A stretch of 64,000 nucleotides of DNA, taken from positions 1,043,001 to 1,107,000 of the forward strand of contig JAMXSV010000004.1 in assembly GCA_027559495.1 (NCBI GenBank), read 5' to 3'. The notes under the pieces were generated by a model. The model did not search any database, was not told the DNA's origin, and was given only the letters and a program-made list of their open reading frames with translations. The stretch's first letter is position 1, and each line of letters opens with the position of its first letter. Source of the DNA: Aurifilum marmelostoma. Its lineage: Eukaryota; Ascomycota; Sordariomycetes; Diaporthales; Cryphonectriaceae. This document shows, one piece after another, positions 60,579-64,000 of this stretch. The position numbers and the translations under genes were made by a program.

Positions 60579-62898
60579 GCCGCTCGATAACCACCACGCT
60601 CGTCCTCCTGCAATTTTCACAAGTTGTCGGGGGCGGTGCAAGAGGAGAGACAAGAAAAGACACTGCATGGCATTCACCACCTTTGAAGGGGGCAGGGGGT
60701 CTCTAAAGCCATCCTTGTATAACTAGGCACACTCACATTCTCTCTTTCTTTTCTCGCCTCGGCTTTTGACGCCGTTTCTTGTTTCTCTTGCTACCTTCTC
60801 ATTCCTCCCCTTCGTCTGGGCTCGAAGCGGTGGCTGCCGGCTGTCGATTCCCCATTGTCGAGTGGACAACCACAAACGTCGACATTTCTTTTCTTTGGCC
60901 TATTGGGGATGTGGCCATCTCTGGATCGTGCCCACCACACATCGTATTTACCACACCCTCTACTCCCTCAATCTGCCCCATCCCTAACAATATTCTTATT
61001 TATTTTATTTACATTCGGTCTCAACGGCATCTGGCGCAATCTGCACCCATTAAACTTTCTCGCCACCGCTAGCTGATTTCGGATCTCTTCATCCCGTCGA
61101 CTGGGTGTTTGTTTTCCTCGGCAGTGGCTGGATTGGGCACTCGGCCCTGCGGTTGGTGATCTTCAGCAGCTGATGCTCCTCGATCTTCGGTTGAAGCTGG
61201 AATTTCCTTGGGCGTTTTCCTCTTCTTTTCCTGTCTCTTCTGTCTACTTCCACATTCGTCGTCGCCACACATCATGGCAATGACCAATGCGAGGAACGTG
61301 GGCTAGATGACAGAAAGGGTGGAGCAGGGGGGGCGGGGGGGAGAAAGTGTCCCACGGCTGACTTGGGAGAACCGTGGACTCTGGCCGGTGTACCACATAC
61401 ACCCCCTCCTTGCATCTCGAGTCACCTTCCTGCAGCACAGAGATCTCTTTCACATTCATTTTCAATAGCTCCAAGCTTGGCTGATTCAGCATTCGTGCGT
61501 GCCGTCATCAGTCTTTCTCTCTCTCTATCTTGAGCAGAATCTTTGACAGCGCAACGATGGGCTTCTCAACCAGCTCTTGTGTTTTTGCTTCGTGCACCGT
61601 CAATCGCCAGGGAGGGAGGCGGAGGCGTTTAAGGCCAAGGAAGCCGAATGGAAAGGACAAGACATGGAGTAACGCGAAGGCGATCGGGCGTGAGACGGCT
61701 GGGTGCAGTGGCGGTCCCGACCCATATCGTACTGCCGAGGAAGCGGTGGTGGATTTGGGTAACATTTAAACATCCATTCGGGCAAGGGAGAAAATGCTAA
61801 GCGGGGGGGGAAATGGTGGGACCAAACAATGCAAAGGAATTGGGAGTCTGTTTCAAGGGATTAGAAAATGACAGTTTGATTGATTCCTTCACAATTGTGT
61901 GTGCGTGTGTGTGTGTGTGTGTATGTGTGTTTTTTTTTTTTTCTTCCCTTGGAGAGACTAGAATTTGCTGATGAGTAGTGACCGCATGCCTGTGGACAGT
62001 GGCACCACTGAGACTGACATTTCAGCAATGGTCGGTACTCTGAATTCTCCTGTCAGACCCCATATTCATGACCCGAGTCAGGGAGGGCTGTCAAAGGAGG
62101 GGTCCAAGCTGTAGTACATGATAAGTAGTAGTAATTACTCTGTCGCTCTGTACATATCTAGTATCGGACGCTACCGAGATCAACCCCTCCCCCGCCGGAC
62201 ACTAGCCCTAATCCATGCTAGCCTCTCCTCCTCTGCAGGGCCCTTATGACCAAATCGGTACTGAGGCTGAGGCTATTGTGACGACATGCTCCGTTGCAGC
62301 ATGACCTGCACCTGAACTGGGACTAGACAAACCAAGCAAAAATGGATGTCTGCGGGCAGAATATCACACATAGGTAAACCCTTGATCTACATGATGATTA
62401 CATGACACATTCTTGTCGATTTATTCATATCTTCTTTGCAGGGCTGGAAATACAACACTGGCTTTCTAGTGCTACCAAGAAGACTTTCCGCCGATGAGGT
62501 CGACCTTGACTACAGCCAGAACCAACGTGGACAGTGACAGTGTGACGAAGAAAGTCAGATATAACCAAACAATCAAAGTACTAGTAGTCCTCATAGCATG
62601 GTTGGATACAAGATTGCATTCTGATAAGGTATAGACTCGTGACTATGAGTCTTCCATTGATAGCAGCCAGCTCGTCTCCCTTCTCCAAATAACATGAGGC
62701 GTCCATAAACATCATATCAGGTCCAGTCGTAAAGCTTAATGCGTATCTCCCATCAACTTCTGAGTATGATGCGTCAGTCCGATGGGCGTAATTCTGTCCG
62801 TCTTCTTCTCCGCCAGATTGTAATCCCTAATAGTACAGCATAGCTCTCCCACATGATATGATGCCGTCACTCAACGCGGTGTTTGGCTCAAGACAGCA
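60579..62898. other. convergent intergenic region
   Basis: 3' regions of the hypothetical gene and the aldo/keto reductase gene. A (GT)n run lies at about 61898-61930, followed by a T run to 61941. Short frames on both strands are not convincing. Confidence 0.5.
61898..61930. repeat. (GT)n microsatellite
   Basis: Dinucleotide run with one interruption, followed by about 11 T residues. Confidence 0.85.
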
Positions 62899-63798
62899 TC
62901 AGGTGCGGTCATTGATGGCAAAGCGGCCCTCGCCCCAGGTGCGAAAGTGGGCCAGCTTGCCAACAGAGGAGATTTCCTCAACCTCGGCGTCCGTCAGGTC
63001 GAATTGGGTGATGGCCAAGTATTCCTTGAGATGGGCCTCTGTCTTGGTAGTTGTAATCGGTACGACTTCCAACTCAATGTGCCACTTGAGGAGAACTGCA
63101 GCGACAGAGACACTGTGGGCCTTGGCGATCTTCTGCAGGATCGGTCCCAGGGGCCCGCCGGCACCACCCGTGATGGGTGCGAGGGGTGTGTGCGCACAAG
63201 GCAAGATGCCTCTGCTCTGCATCCATGTGACATAATCGTCGGACCGCTGCAGATACGGGTGTATTTCGATCTGATTGACCGCAGGCGCAACTCGTGCGAT
63301 GTCAAGAATTGCCTCGACATGCTGCCGCAGGAAGTTGGACAAACCGAGGGCCCTGGCACGACCACTGTGGTACATGAACTCTAGGTTACGCCACGCAGCC
63401 TGTAGCTGGGCGAAGTCGTCCGTGAAATATGGCGACTCAATCAGGACCCTTGGGAACAGTCACATCAGTGCTGAGCTCGGTGAGGCTGAAGCTAATCAAT
63501 GCCAGAGCAGGGTAACTTACAGGTCAACATATGGGGTCTTCAGTCTGCGAAGGCTCTCCTTGATGTACTCTTCAGGATTCTCGATCGGACCGGACAACTT
63601 GGTGGTCAGAAAGATCTTGTTTCTTGGGACACCACTCTCCTTGATTGCCATTCCAACCTCCTCCTCTGTAAAGTAAGATCGGGAAGTGTCGATGTGGGTG
63701 AAGCCAGACAAAATGGCGTTCTTGAGCATCTCAACAAGTTCTGGGTCAATGGCGCCGCGCTCCTGCTTGGCCCATGTCGAGCCAGTGCCAAAACCAAC
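62899..63798 (-). CDS. aldo/keto reductase, 5' exon outside the window; Glu in place of catalytic His
   Basis: Exons 63798..63521 and 63448..62899 give 275 residues in phase from VGFGTGSTW, the usual start of the AKR barrel. An acceptor (CACAG preceded by GCTGAC) shows at least one more upstream exon, not identifiable here and probably beyond 64000. The 72-nt intron between the two exons has a GTAAGT donor and an AAG acceptor. Motifs: HIDTSRSYF (tetrad Asp and Tyr), FLTTKLSG (tetrad Lys), LEFMYHSGRARALGLSNF, APAVNQIEIHPYLQ and the NADPH-binding VPITTTKTEAHLKEYL. The closest relatives I can name are the yeast YDL124W-type alpha-keto amide reductases. At the tetrad His position (LLHSP in yeast) this protein has LIESP, a Glu, the substitution that defines steroid 5-beta-reductases (AKR1D). 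Substrate unknown. Confidence 0.88.
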
Positions 63799-64000
63799 CT
63801 GTGAGGAGGAGGAAGCAGCCTGTCAGCTAACATGGTAGTGACATACATGTAGGGAATGCGAGCAGAGATGACTGAGCGGCACAATGGGGAGAGGATCACC
63901 CAAGGACTCCCCCACAGGAAGGGGGCAAAGAGAGGAAATGGAACACCAGCAAAGGGATAGTGAGTAGCGCAGGGGCAAGGGGTACTAAGAGATAGTGGGA

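Noticed and set aside
63799..63899. Upstream sequence ending SARIPYM as first exon of the aldo/keto reductase
   Set aside because: The GTATGT donor leaves phase 2 but the next exon starts in phase 0, so the join would break the frame; the pyrimidine-rich tract is more likely intron.

Overview
The window looks like nuclear DNA of a filamentous ascomycete, probably a Sordariomycete. Genes lie on both strands, are widely spaced, and are interrupted by short introns (about 70-205 nt) with GTAAGT or GTATGT donors and CTGAC/CTAAC branch points. Intergenic DNA is full of poly-C, poly-purine and trinucleotide runs, and recognised products include a palI/Rim9 pH-signalling protein, an EAF elongation factor and a fungal bZIP. 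No bacterial, viral or organellar genes, rRNA, tRNA, CRISPR array or intact transposon was recognised.

Layout. 0-26 kb: a small membrane/coiled-coil protein (-), a PA-TM-RING ubiquitin ligase (-), a mitochondrial ABC1/ADCK (UbiB) kinase-like protein (-), palI (+) and a large Q/P/N-rich hypothetical protein (-), separated by 2-4 kb. 26-32 kb: gene-poor. 32-39 kb: bZIP factor (+), CDP-choline/ethanolamine phosphotransferase (-) and a membrane-anchored sulfotransferase-family protein (-). 39-51.8 kb: a gene-poor, accessory-looking stretch holding one divergent pair, an orphan FHA-like protein kinase (+) and a basic AT-hook nuclear protein (-). Beside the pair are four interspersed copies of a 34-bp element, with a diverged fifth copy 5 kb away. 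51.8-64 kb: EAF (+) convergent with an acidic nuclear protein (-), a large multi-exon hypothetical gene (+) and an aldo/keto reductase (-) whose 5' end leaves the window.

The housekeeping genes act in separate pathways: pH sensing, ubiquitin ligation, mitochondrial lipid/quinone homeostasis, phospholipid synthesis and transcription. The only apparent functional pairing is the kinase and AT-hook protein at 42-45.5 kb, which share a short intergenic promoter region and both carry nuclear-localisation-like basic tails. This is my best candidate for an undescribed system.

Several otherwise well-conserved genes are broken by single-base length changes in C or G runs (ABC1 kinase twice, palI twice) or by in-frame TAG codons (palI tail, the 54-kb gene). 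These are either assembly errors or real lesions, and the reading frames given here depend on which.
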